Origin: Antitrichia curtipendula
Lineage: Eukaryota > Streptophyta > Bryopsida > Hypnales > Leucodontaceae
NCBI GenBank assembly: GCA_951230915.1
Contig: OX579634.1
Coordinates: forward strand, 17,386,725-17,450,724
Direction of reading: 5' to 3'
Length of the DNA stretch: 64,000 nucleotides
Of this stretch, positions 20,913 through 32,703 are shown piece after piece (position 1 is the stretch's first letter; each line of letters opens with the position of its first letter). The notes under the pieces were generated by a model. That model had not been told where the DNA came from, did not search any database, and saw only the letters and a list, made by a program, of their open reading frames with translations. Made by a program: the position numbers and the translations under genes.

Positions 20913-21521
20913 CAGCCTTTGACTATTGAAGTTACAATATAGGTTGAGTCAGGAAATTTATGTAATAAAAGTTAGTGTCAAAGCAGCCATTTGGGTGATT
21001 TCCATTGTGGGCATCCTAATTTTGACAAAACGCTTCGGCCTCATTTGCATTGCAGGGTTCAGTTCAGTTATTCACTTGCAGTGTTTGGGAAAAAATGGTG
21101 GCAGTAGAATTGGGAAAAACCCCGGTTGTAATTTGATAACGTCAGCAAAAAATCGGTGAAAAAAAATATATAAATTCTATGTAGAATTAAAAATAGAGAA
21201 AATACATGACTTGGTACTTGGAAAAACAATTTAATATGAAAATTCAAGGAAAATAGTTGGTAAAATTCAAAAAAACATCAACTCAAGTTCTGTAAGTGTT
21301 TTTAGAAAAAAGATGGTTTATCTTTAATTAAGTCCTCCCTTTTTCTTACACTTGCACTCTTAGATTCTCTCTTTGTGGAGTGACAACTATTTGACTTCAT
21401 GTGTGTAAATTTTTAGTTTCTCAACTTTTGAAGGTGTGTTTGTTATACATTCCTGCTTGGTTTTTGATTACATATTTGATGTTGGTTGTGACACTCAATT
21501 TATTGTTTGTTACAATCTTTG

Positions 21522-22144
21522 TTAACCCCTAACTACTTAGGCGACCATATACGGTCGCTCCAAAATTTCAGCTTGTTTGTGTGTAGGCAATTAAATTCCT
21601 TTGACCACTTAAAAACAACGAGGAGTTTTGAAGATTAGCCACTGGAAAAAGAAGTGTTTTCATGATTTTCACCGTTGAATATTTAAACATGCAAGTGTAG
21701 ATTTGGAGTTATTTGCAATTTCTACTTATAAAAAAATTGCATTTCAACAATTACAAGGTGGATTGTGTAATGAGTTTGATAGCTCTTCATTTTATTTTAA
21801 GGTTTTTGGAAGTGCATTTTAGTGTGCTAATACAATTTTTAGTTGTTCATGTAACAATTCCAAAAAATTCTTATATGCAAATATCTCAAACATTGTGGGA
21901 ACCAGCAACATACTAAAATTAAGATATGTACATTTTTCTTGTTATAATCTTACAGCTCCTATGTAGTTTTACATTCAAAACTAATATACAAACTAATAAG
22001 GAAGCTCTTTAAAGTTTAAACATTTTAATATAGAATTAGATTTTGAAAAAAAATAAAAATTTGCTTCATTAGAGAAAACTACAAGCCCATGCTTTTTTTC
22101 ATAGGAAAAACTCACTTGGAAGGATTTAGGCATCTAAGGGTTAA
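21522..22144. mobile_element. Candidate TTAA-CCC element, diverged
   Basis: The 623-bp segment starts TTAACCCCTAACTACTTAGG and ends CATCTAAGGGTTAA. The termini match as TTAACCC then a partly matching run (TA..T.C.TA), weaker than in the main family. A near-perfect palindrome GCGACCATATACGGTCGC sits just inside the left end (21541-21558). It is non-coding, and its assignment to the TTAA family is tentative. Confidence 0.35.
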
Positions 22145-22688
22145 CACAACAACTCCAAAAGTTGACTGGTGATCATAAAATAGACATTTAGAAGAATCCC
22201 TAAATGCCTACTTTAGTTGTAAGCGAACATAATAGAAGTTGGATTAGTGGTTTAATGTTATGTCCCATTTAGTCTTCTTATCTACAATATGAGTAAGGCT
22301 GTTCTTGTTCTTAGGGATTTTACGGATTTTATTCCATTAGTTTTGGTTAAATTTTTAAAAATCCATTAACTTTTGTATAAGTTGTCAGACTTAAACATTT
22401 TAGTAGATTTTATTGGAAAGATGGATTGCGCTCTAAAAAAGTCATTTGAATAAAAAAATTTCAAAGCTCTAATATAAATGTCTTATAATTTCCCGCATTG
22501 TTGTGATGTTGGCCCTATAAGTATCCACTAGTGCTCTTTAAAAATGCCCCAAAAATTCCATTTTTCAATACCCCAGAACTACACTTTGAAAAGGGCTTTG
22601 TATGTCTCTTTGAAATTAAACACAATGTGATTCAAAACTTAAGCTATTTCATGTTTGAATTTGCATAAATATAGTAAGTTGATTTTTT

Positions 22689-23530
22689 TTAACCCTTAAA
22701 AAGGTTTTCAATATTTTTAGGCCCCAAATAACTTCAAAGTACTCAAGCCCAAAGCAAGACTAAAATCTTCATTTATATTTATTCATTAATAAATTCAATT
22801 TTAGGATCCTTTTGTTAACTTGTTAGAGTACACCCTCCTAAAATTTCAAAAGAAGAAACCTTAGCAATTGCAAGATCAAGTCACTTGAATTTGAAAAAGA
22901 AGCATTTTCAACTCTTCCCAAATAATTAGATTTCATCTTACAAACTTTCTACACAAAAACGTGTAGATCCTACAAGTTGTTACTCTCTAAAATATGTTGA
23001 AGAAATAAGTTGGGACTACCTATAAAAAATTTCAAACATTTATTTTTTCATAATTATGCTTTGAAAAAAATAGTAAGTAGAAGCAGAGTATGATTTCAAA
23101 TACTAAATTGTTAAGAATTTAGTCATGGAATTGAAAAATGTCAATTCCAATGGTTGTAATGTTTTAATAAACAATCTACATCCAATGTTTTTTTTTCTTA
23201 AAAAATTTAGAATTTGAAGTATATAAAGGACTTCAAAATTCATCATAGAGTAAAAATTTCATAACTACCCGCAAACTAAAATTCCTCATAACTTTCATCT
23301 CATTAATAAAAATGGAATAGTTCAAAGCTTTATAGGTATATATAAATCTACAAAACCAGTTTTAAATTTTTTAAATTTCTTAAAAGGTAATTTTGAAGAA
23401 ATTCTGTGAGCTGCCGAGTTGCCCGTCGAACAATGAAATTACATATTATACAATAACTTTCAACCATGTAGTCAAAAGCTATGAAAGTTGTTATTAAAAA
23501 TTTTCCTATTATTACCTAATTTCTTAGTTC
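22689..23530 (-). mobile_element. TTAA-bounded piggyBac-like element, inverted partner copy
   Basis: From about 22930 to 23480 the sequence is the reverse complement, with divergence, of 23860-24540. Shared blocks include ATAGTAAGTAGAA, TACTAAATTGTTAAGAATTTAG, AAACAATCTACATCC and CTCATAACTTT. The left end TTAACCCTTAAAAAGG matches the reverse complement of the 24648 terminus. The inner terminus (GGTCCTTTAGGGGTTAA) is absent, so this copy is truncated there. With its neighbour it makes an imperfect inverted repeat of about 2 kb. Confidence 0.6.
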
Positions 23531-23712
23531 ATGATTTTCTATGATTTCCTACAATTACTTAGAATTCTAAAGTGGGGGCAATTTTCAACACCCTTACTTT
23601 GTTTTAAAAATAAATAAAAAAGTGAAAAAGACAAACACAAAGATTTTAAAAAGACAAAAACACAACACATGAACTATAAACACAACATTCACATAATACA
23701 ATTTGAAGTACT

Positions 23713-24648
23713 TAACCCCTAAAGGACCAGCCTGCAGAATTTGGCAACATAAAAAAATTGGGCAGGTACCTGTGGCTAGAGATTTACAAGTTTGAGGCTG
23801 AAATTTTAATAGAAGCTGTGGACGAGGAATACCTTTCATTTGAACTAAATTTTATGACATTTGGAAATACGAGTCAAAAGTTATGGCCTAATATGTTGCT
23901 TTTTTTCTCAGCCGGGCAGTTAGGGCAGATCAGAAAAAATCACTTTTTTCAGAAACAAAAATTTAAAACTGGTTTTCCAGAGCTATCTATACATGGAAGC
24001 TTTTAATCATTCCATTTTGACCAATGAGTCAAAAGTTATGAGGAGTTTTAGTTTGCGAGCAGGTTTAGAATCTCTACTCTAAAACAAACTTTGAAGTCTT
24101 TTATCTTACTCAATTTTCAATATTTTTTGAAAAAAATAAAACCATAGGATGTAGATTGTTTAATACAACATTTCAACCATTGGGATTGGCATTTTTCAAT
24201 TTCATATCTAAATTCTTAACAATTTAGTATTTTGAATCATTCTCTACTTCATTCTACTTACTATTTTTTTCCTATATGTTGTACAATTCCAAATGATGTG
24301 AAAATTTTCAAGCATGTAGCCAACTTGTTTAGGAAAAATAGTCCAAAGAAGCACCACCATTTAGGACATTTTTTCATAGAAAATTGAGCTTTTGAAGTGC
24401 AGCTGCCCGGTTTTTTGCAGGGGTCAAAAAAAGATTTCAGTGATTTTGAATGCTTATATCTTGCAATCCACGTGGTGGAAATTTCTGAAATATTTACCAC
24501 ATATTCTCAAGTCAGCATACTACAAGATCCTACAGTTACATGAGTCAAAAAAAAGTTTTTTTTCAAAAATTTGGTACTTGTACTAAAAATGGCAGTTCTT
24601 GAGCGTTTTCAGTGAAAATATAGTCACGGAACTTTTGGGGTTAACATA
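23713..24648 (+). mobile_element. TTAA-bounded piggyBac-like element, near-complete copy
   Basis: It begins TTAACCCCTAAAGGACCAGC and ends GGAACTTTTGGGGTTAA, which is an imperfect inverted repeat of the start. Length is 936 bp. The left 600 bp is similar to the copies at 3990-4277 and 48795-49250, both in inverted orientation. No transposase frame is seen; open frames (23758-24006, 24392-24586) are short and unrelated to known proteins. It is therefore non-autonomous. Confidence 0.65.
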
Positions 24649-27260
24649 CATTGTTGCCTTCTTCCTATTGTAAAAGCAATCCATCAATACACGTGAAACT
24701 TCAATTCATGAACCAAAATAAGCAAAGAAGGTCCACAAGACAAAACAAAGACAAAAACAACACACATGAACTAGAAATTACAAATTGATAGCATTTACAT
24801 ACAAGAAAATGTGAACAATCAAATGAAGCACCACAATCCCATCAACATGGTGATACTCCATGCAATACTAAAACAACATGCAAGGAAGTTAGAAATGTGC
24901 AAATTAAAAAAAAACGAAAAGCAAAACTAAAGTAGAAATATTCAAGCATCCATAGTGCGTCAACAATAATAACCTATCAAAGTGTTTGAAGCCTAAAATG
25001 TGTTCATAACACAATTGTAAGTTTATAAAGTAAATAATTGCCTTAATCCTATTGCATACACTACAAATAAATACATAGAATTAGAAATGTCCCAAGCTAA
25101 GAAGCAAAGCCACATGTTGAGTTTGAAACTCCAAAGAATGGAGTTTACATAAATCCCTACAAAGTGAATACCTTACCTCACACCTCACACATGATAATAA
25201 ATTGCAAATCCCAAGTATGAGACATTGATTGTAAATAGTAGCAGTAAAGCCTAAACTAGAACATGCAATTCAACAAGAGAAACTTACCGTAAACCCTAAA
25301 CCTTCAAAGTGACGACATGCATACACTACATTCAGACCATCCTTTTGGAAGCGGGAAGTGAAGCAATGGGAAATAAGATTCAAAACATACAAGTAAAGTG
25401 TCCAAAGTGAAGCGGAAAACAACATTTGAAGTATTGAAAGTGAAGCATCCAAAATATCTATAGGAATGCAAAGGAGAAGTCCAAACTATAAAGTTGTATA
25501 GGAATAGAATATATCAATTTCATTGGATAGATACTTGATTTTTCATCCAACCAAGTAGGTTAATAATCCTACAAATTGATCCTATTTACAATAAATTGCT
25601 AGGATCCATATCTTTGAGGCTATCTTAGAATTTTTTTACAAAAATGAGGTATTATTTATAAGTATATCTTACTTATAATTGAGTATATATTAATATGTAT
25701 TATGTATATTACCTCAAAGTTTTTTCTAATTTTTTAACACCATGAATTAATAGCTCCCTATATTATGCCGCAATCTGTTTGGTAAAAAATATAAGTGACC
25801 TCCATGTTAACATAACATACTTTCAATCAAAGATATTTGAAAGTATTGAAGTTTGACCTTGCAATAGCTTGCCCATGAAATAACCCCCTCCCCCTCCCCC
25901 TCCAAACAATCTCCTTGGTCCTTCAAGGGTTAGTTGATTTAAAACAAACAAACTTACTTTATTGATTATAAAAGGGGATAATTCAAATGTTAGTGTTCTT
26001 CTAAAGAAAAATCTCTCAAATTGATTTGTGACTGCAAAGTAAGTGCATCAACCAAGAATGGAATAAACTATAGCTTCATAAAAAAGAGGTAATATACAAC
26101 TTGAAACCTTACTTGCCCACCATAGCTATGTGTTTTCATTGAGGTAGGATGATCCATTGTTGTCCTTTTGGTAGCTACACATATTTAGACACATTAGATT
26201 TACAATTTTTTGGTGCAATAGAATGGTAAATGATAGTATTTTTCACATTTACCTTGGTCATTTCATTTTGAATTAAAAAAATAGGCATATATTATAGGTG
26301 GTCAAAACAAAAACATGTAGCTTATTGTTGTCTCTAAAAGGGACTATTCTTGATCATTTGGATTCTAATGTGGTTCTTATGACTCCCTATATGCTTGCAA
26401 TGGTAATCCAAAAGCATCCCTAAAGGTTGTGGAATAATAAATGAACCTACCATGTGTAGAATCCATATATATTTTTTGATTGAAAAACAAATGTGACTTT
26501 GAACCCCATTTCAACTCCAATTCTACACTAAAGTTGTCAAATGCTAAGCATTTAAAGTTTTTACTCCATTAGAATGCAACAAGATGTAATTACATAAAAA
26601 AAGGGATCACAATTGGACTATGTATACTTTAGGTCTTTGGATAGCAATAAACAATGTCACCATGTGGTGCGCAAAGTCCATATTGACACTTGAAGAGCTA
26701 ATGCCAATATGGAGCTTAGGCACCATGTTCTCGGGTACTATTCTCAGACCTCCCAAGACCCCCTTTCTACTAGAGCATGGTACACTTTTCTTTTGGGTTG
26801 ACCCATATACACCGAGAGCTTGTTGCCCTCAATCTCTAGCTTACAAACGTGAGTAGTCCATGAGACATTTCTTCATTTGGATTCCGCAAAGAAAAGAAAT
26901 GGATCCAGCTTGCAATGAAATAGTCACTGGTCTTGCCCCCCCTCATTTGATGTCCATGTTTATTATTCTAAGGACCATATTGCTCCGGGTTTGTTTTGGG
27001 ATGAATGAACACTCCATTGGATGACTACTTTCAAGTTTCATCTGCATTTTGTACGTTGCATCCATTTCAGCACTTCAGCACAGGGACTGTCACCCCTCCA
27101 TGGAAGATCAGTCGCTTTCTGCACTGCCCCCGAATCAATGAGAAAAAATCCCTGTGTCCCAGCCTGCATCATCCACTCAGTCCGGCAGCCTTGCCTGCTT
27201 TCGTGCAATTGGGATGTTGACCCTACCATGTCAACATACCCCAAGTACTACAGTACATAA
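24649..27260. other. AT-rich spacer upstream of the gene island
   Basis: No gene is recognised. It holds a pyrimidine-rich tract (25882-25903) and a family-like terminus GGTCCTTCAAGGGTTAG near 25918 that lacks a visible partner. The frame at 26620-26856 is not recognised. Confidence 0.5.
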
Positions 27261-27360
27261 ACATACCAACTCCGGTTAAATGCCAAGGCCAAATCATCCC
27301 CTCCCCAGTCCCCCCCAGCCCTCCCCAGCTTCAGTTCAGTTACACCTATACCAGCGCCAG

Positions 27361-28458
27361 GTTGGGTTAGGTTAGGTTAGGTTAAGTTACCCGCCAGCGC
27401 AGGCAATGTCTGTTTCTTGCGATAAGTTTGATCCAGCCAGAGGAAGGACAGGCCATAATTCTCATTCCAAATTGCCCAGCCAAATGAATGGGGGAACGGG
27501 GAAAGGGACCCAATGAGTCGCCCTCGCAGGGGGGCAAGAGCCCCAGAGCCTCACGTGCTAGCCTTCTGCAGTATGGGAGCCTTCTGAATCGCGGGTTCAG
27601 ACCGCGACAGACCCCGAACTGACCCGCTCCGACGCGTGCCGACCCGTCCCGAGTTCCGCGCCTCCCGGGCGCAGGCGCGCACCTGGTCCGCAGTCCCACA
27701 CCCGGCGCGGGCGAACCGGTCGGGGCCCGCCATCCAGGCTTCCCGTCCGCCTGCCCGCCCGGCGCCCGACGCCCGCCCGCCCGCCCTCTACAGCAGCCAG
27801 GCCAGGCAGTACTACTAGTAAGCAGCGTCGACCCATAGAGCTAGTAAGGAGGAGTACTAGTCAGAAGAATTGGCTACACACACACAGCACACACAAGCGT
27901 CGCGCTTGAAATGCACAAGACGCTTCCCCGGGAACAACGCAACGCACTAGATTGCTTGTCACTGGTCTCATCAGCTTAGTATATCTTCGCCTGGCGGAAT
28001 TCGACTCCTCGCCGCAGGCGCGTCACGGTAGTGGACAACACTAGGAGTTTCGCGTTGGAGCGGTATCGTAACTAGCTCTACCCCTGTAGCCCAAGTGGGC
28101 GTGGGAGTTTCTTGTTGGTTGCGTCCGTTCCAGCGAGAAATTGGTTGAGCTCGTTGGAGCGCGCGCGGAATTGGCATCCACCAGGTCAGGATTAGATGAG
28201 ATGCGCGAGGGCGAGTGACCGAGGGTGAGATACTAGTCGGGGAGTCAGCACCGCGGCGAACACTACCACGAAGGCGGAGTGGCGGAGTTTGAATTTTGTT
28301 GCTCTTGTGGAGATTGGAGGGAGCACGTGTTTTAAGATTGCGAGGAAGGAGGGTGAGGTGGGGTGGGGTGGGGTGAGAGGAGCCGGCAGAGGAGAGGGAT
28401 TCGGGGTTGGCGTGTGCAGGGCGCGCATCTGGCTGGGGAGGCTTGAAATTGGACTGGA
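27361..28458 (+). promoter_or_regulatory. Promoter and 5' leader region of the bHLH gene
   Basis: Base composition changes abruptly from AT-rich to GC-rich (most strongly 27550-27790), then continues into the bHLH coding exon. A short GGTTAGGTTAGGTTAGGTTA array lies at 27368-27387. No transcription start or TATA box could be fixed. Open frames here on either strand (27382-27836, 27971-28488) are a by-product of high GC. Confidence 0.5.
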
Positions 28459-31182
28459 ATGACATTCATGGCACCAGCACCAGATCAAGCGGCGACGTAC
28501 GGCGGGGGCCTGCTGTCGCGGTCGTTGAGCATCCCGGCGTCGTACCGGAGCACGGCCATGTCACCCACGGACTCCATGACCTCGCTGTCCAGCTTGGAGA
28601 AGCTGATGGAGTGCACGACGACGTCGGGGGGCAACACCGGGGGCGCGCCAGGGGCGTTCAGCTCGCGGTCGGCCACCACGAGTCCCACGGGGAGCTACTG
28701 GGGCCAGGCCGAGATGGTGCAAATGCTCCAGGCGGGAGCTGCTGCTGGCGGGGTGCAGCAGCAGCAGGCGGAGCTGCTGGTATCCGGGATGGTAAGCAGT
28801 GACTGGCAGCAGCTGCTGGACTCGAAATCTGCGTCCTCGGGGGGGTTCAAGTACCTGGCGCCCGTGGCGATGGCGCCGTTGCGAGGGGGCATTATGGAGA
28901 ATGCGAGGATCCGAGAGATGATGGCGGGGCGGGTGGGGGGGCCGAAGCCCGGGTGGGGTGCGATGGACGTCGCCGGTGGGGTTACGGTGGACCCATCCAA
29001 GGGCGGGTTGGCATTGCAGGCGGGGATGGGGCTAGCGACGTCGCATTGCTTGGCGCAGTTCACGTCGGATCCTGCCTTTGCTGAGCGCGCAGCGAAATTT
29101 TCCAGCTTCGGGAGTGGGAAGTACACCCAGATCACGCTGCCATTGTCGGCGAACGACGCGGGGAAGCCGCGGTCGGGATCCGCGGAGAGTTGCGGTAGGT
29201 TGTCGAAGGCCCTCCCGAGTAGCCTGAATTCGGTGGCGAAGAAGTTCACGGCGGCCGTGGCCACCGAGATGGAGGAGACGACTAAAGCCGCGGTAGCCTC
29301 GGCGACCGCCGCTGCCGCTGCGGCTGCTGGCACAGCTGCAGCCGCAGCGGCGGAGAGGTCATTCGACAAGGAGGTGGACACCGGTGTGAAAACGATCGAT
29401 GACAAGAGCCCGCCCGGCGCTGCGCGTGTGCAACCCGAGTTGGAAGCCATTGAGGGAGCAAGTTTGGCCGCCATGGAGACCATCCATGTGCTGGTCGAAG
29501 CACCAGCAGCACGGGAACCTACGAATTCCTGTTCTGCTGAACAACCAGCAAGCGTTCAGCGAGGGGGACACGGATTCAGCTCCCCTGCCGCGTCGCCTGC
29601 GAGGTCACCTTCCGGAAGCGACGACAGCGATCGTCGCAAACGGAAAAATTCCCCGGACAAGCCGGATGTCGACTCTAAGGTAACGCAATCGCATCGCACT
29701 CGAAATTTGACACGAGCTGCTACCATCTTCTTTGAACCCATCCTAAACGGGGCCACAACCGACTGAAATGTCGAGGGTGACTCTGTTTTTGTGAGCTTGG
29801 TCCGTGAGCTGATTACGTCGAATTCTTCTCGATAAATGCCTGTAGGCGGTGGATGCGGTGGACTCCCAACCGAAGCGGTGGAGGGGCGAGAAAGGCGAGA
29901 ACACGTCGCGCACCGACAAGGCCGATGACTCGAAGACCAAGGCGGAGCGCAGCTCCAGTGACAACTCCGGCGACTCCGGCAGCAGCCCCCGAGCGCACAA
30001 GGAGAGCACCGGCAGTCACAAGAACCATCACAAGGACCTGTCCAAGCAGGACTACATCCACGTGAGAGCTCGCCGCGGCCAAGCCACGGATAGCCATAGT
30101 CTGGCTGAAAGGGTAAGCTCCTTCACAAGCCCCTCCTGAAGTCCCAATTCCTAATCGTGACATTCCTTTAACATGCGCCTCATGTCATGCTCTTCAGGTT
30201 CGGAGGGAGAAGATCAGCGAGCGCATGAAGTATTTGCAGGACCTGGTCCCGGGGTGCAGCAAAGTCACAGGCAAGGCCGTCATGCTGGACGAAATCATCA
30301 ACTATGTGCAGTCCCTGCAACGGCAAGTGGAGAGTTTGTCCATGAAGCTGGCGTCGGTGAACCCGGGGCCTACTCAAGCACGCCTCGACTACAGCTATGA
30401 CAGCGTCTTGAACAAAGAGCTTCTGCAGTCTCGTTTGTCCGGCTCTTCGACCCTTGGGGTGTCGGAATCCACCGCCACGTTTAGCATGCTACAACACCAG
30501 CAACACCAGCAACAACACCAGCAACACCAGCAACACCAGCAACAGCGGCATCTTCAACACCAGCAACATCAGCATCAGCAACAGCAACAGGAACAGGGCA
30601 ACGCCATGCATTGTGGTCTGGATTTTCGGGCCATGGGGGCGAGCTCCTTGGATGGGTACCTTCGCCGGACTAACAGTGCGCCCATCAATGTCTCTTCGGG
30701 ATTGACCAGAGTGGAGACCTTCGGCGACGATGTCTCTCAGGTAGCGCCCACATCTCAACCATGCAACAGCAATAACTGCATCTTTTGGCTTGTTTTGGTA
30801 GATGTTTCTGTGCAGTTTCTCAAGCTGTTGGTTTGGTTTTTCTGCAGTCCATTGGTTGGGACGGTGAGCTGCAAAGCATAGTGAATCCGATGGGTTTCGG
30901 CCATCCGAGTCGTTTTGGATCATCTATTCTGGACGGCCTTCATTGTAAGTCTGCCGATGAACTCAATCAAGTGATTTGCTTTGCTTACACATGTGTGTAT
31001 CATTTTTTCAATTGTGCTGACTGTATCCTCAGACTTGTTGCTAGACTTCAAAAGAACTTGATAGGATTAGTTTGATCCACAGCAACTGCCCTTTCGGTGT
31101 AGCGTTTCATGGACTGATGAAACCTGTGCTTGAATTGATTGCAGCTCAGCTTCCAGTGGGGCACATGAAGGTTGAACTGTGA
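28459..31182 (+). CDS. bHLH transcription factor, subfamily XII (CIB/BEE type)
   Basis: This is a nuclear DNA-binding regulator. Exons inferred from GT-AG junctions and frame: 28459-29679, 29846-30112, 30198-30740, 30848-30944, 31145-31182, giving about 721 residues. The bHLH (about 472-545) includes [20 protein letters not shown] at the end of exon 2 and [19 protein letters not shown] at the start of exon 3. The H-E-R residues expected for G-box binding are present, and the intron splits AER/VRREK. Helix 2 ([17 protein letters not shown]) is typical of subfamily XII. The C-terminus GHMKVEL* is encoded by the small last exon. The protein is much longer than usual: exon 1 is Gly/Ala/Ser-rich with an Ala run near residue 285, and a Gln/His run covers about 595-631. 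Members in flowering plants act in brassinosteroid and light responses; the role here is inferred only by family. Start chosen at 28459; an in-frame ATG at 28468 is an alternative. Confidence 0.93.
30485..30600 (+). repeat. CAA/CAG/CAC triplet repeat coding for a Gln/His tract
   Basis: Imperfect CAGCAACAC units inside exon 3 of the bHLH gene encode HQQ-type repeats. The tract keeps the frame, which supports translation. Confidence 0.85.
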
Positions 31183-32703
31183 GGGTATTTTGCAGTCGCA
31201 AGGAGGATTGACGCTTGATTTGATGATCTGCTCCTTCAATTGCATCTTGTTTCTACGGCCCTGAGAGAAACCAACTAGTAACCGGATTTTTCACTGTCTT
31301 GTAAGTGGAAAGAGTCTTAAACGGTGTACAACGATAACTGTAGATGATGGGTCCGAGTATCTACAGAAAAATAAGACTAGTCTGTACAAGTTTCCAAGTG
31401 TGTGCCATGCCTGGAGTGACGCCACTGCTTTTGAGGAGGAGTTCGAATGCATTGGGATTTGGAAGTCTGGAACTCACTCCTCGCTGCCATGTGTGTTTCT
31501 TTTTTACCTCCAGTGGACCTTCCCACCGCCTGGAAGTCGAGTTGAATCTCTTTTGGAGAGTGCTCTTTGTTCCTACCGTATTTATACGGGAGTCTCTCAG
31601 ACCCACGGACCTCGCCAGCTCGATCGTTTGGGAGTTTTTTGAGTGTAATATTCCTGATAAGCGGACCTAGTTCTCCGTATAGCCGAGCTAGCTCCCTCCC
31701 TGTAGCTTCTAGGCAAGTACAGTTGTAGTGCAGCTTCTCAGTGTACAGCATCTGACTAGTACGGCGGTGTGTGTTTGGATCGCCCTTCTGCTTACCACCT
31801 GTTTCCACTAGGTAATGGCTTGGCTATATTGTACAGCCCTTTGTGGTTATAAACAGTGCCTTGCTGGTGCAAGCTTTCTCTGATTTCCTAGTAGCCGTGT
31901 CTGGCCGTTTTGGATTCGAGGGGAATCCCTGGCTGATTGATTGCTATCTGCTGGGGAGTTTTATGCTGTTTTGGGATATGTCCTTCAGTGCCGTGACGGA
32001 GCTTTTTATGGTATCCATACCCCCAAAGCTTCCAGATAAGCATCTGGATGGGTCTTCACTGAAAGGGGATTCTAGGTTCTCTTAGTATTCTTTGGACACT
32101 ATGTGAACAAACCATGAATGATCAAAGCCGGGCTGATTCAAAATAGGTGGATTCAAAATTAACCCTAAGCTCCCATGCTTAAGACGTGTACATTTCAAGT
32201 AAGAATCTTAAGGGGTGTGTTTCTCTACTGTAGAGGGTTGCAATTAGGTGTGGATATTGTAATCCGTGCAAATCATGATGCATGACATTCTACTGCTCAT
32301 CTGACACCCCCTTGAAAGTTGGGCCTATTGTGCTTCTCTCCACTATTCTCTTATCCCCAACATATTATTCATATTATACATATATTATTCCCAGGAATCC
32401 AAGTGTGACGGCTTGAACTGAAGAATGTTTTGTGAATGAGCAAACTTACAGGTGGAGTTAATTGGTGGCAGTGAATGTCCAAAATGTTCAAAATGTGCTT
32501 GTGGAACTGTAGAAGATCCCCTGGGACAACCCTCATTGAACCTGAGCACGGCGACACTCCTGTCGAGTACTACTGCACTGCACATGTTCAATCGACTGAC
32601 GACAGGCAAGTACAAATGGAAATTCGCTGAAAGTATTTGGAAGGGAATGTAAAGCCTAATGTACTGTCTTGTCACGGGTTGATTGTTGTATCATGGGTTG
32701 AAA
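31183..32703. other. Convergent 3' region between bHLH (+) and OEP16 (-)
   Basis: I see no protein-coding exon. The frames at 31344-31808, 31843-32085 and 32385-32675 do not resemble known proteins and lack splice context. The interval probably holds the 3' UTRs of both genes. Confidence 0.5.

Noticed and set aside
27382..27836. Overlapping Arg/Gly-rich frames upstream of the bHLH gene
   Set aside because: All three are open only because the DNA is very GC-rich; no domain, no consistent start.
28695..29483. 262-residue open frame antisense to bHLH exon 1
   Set aside because: It mirrors a GC-rich sense exon with a clear bHLH reading; no domain or start context supports it.
31344..31808. Frames of 80-143 residues downstream of the bHLH gene
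   Set aside because: No recognisable domain; more likely 3' UTR.
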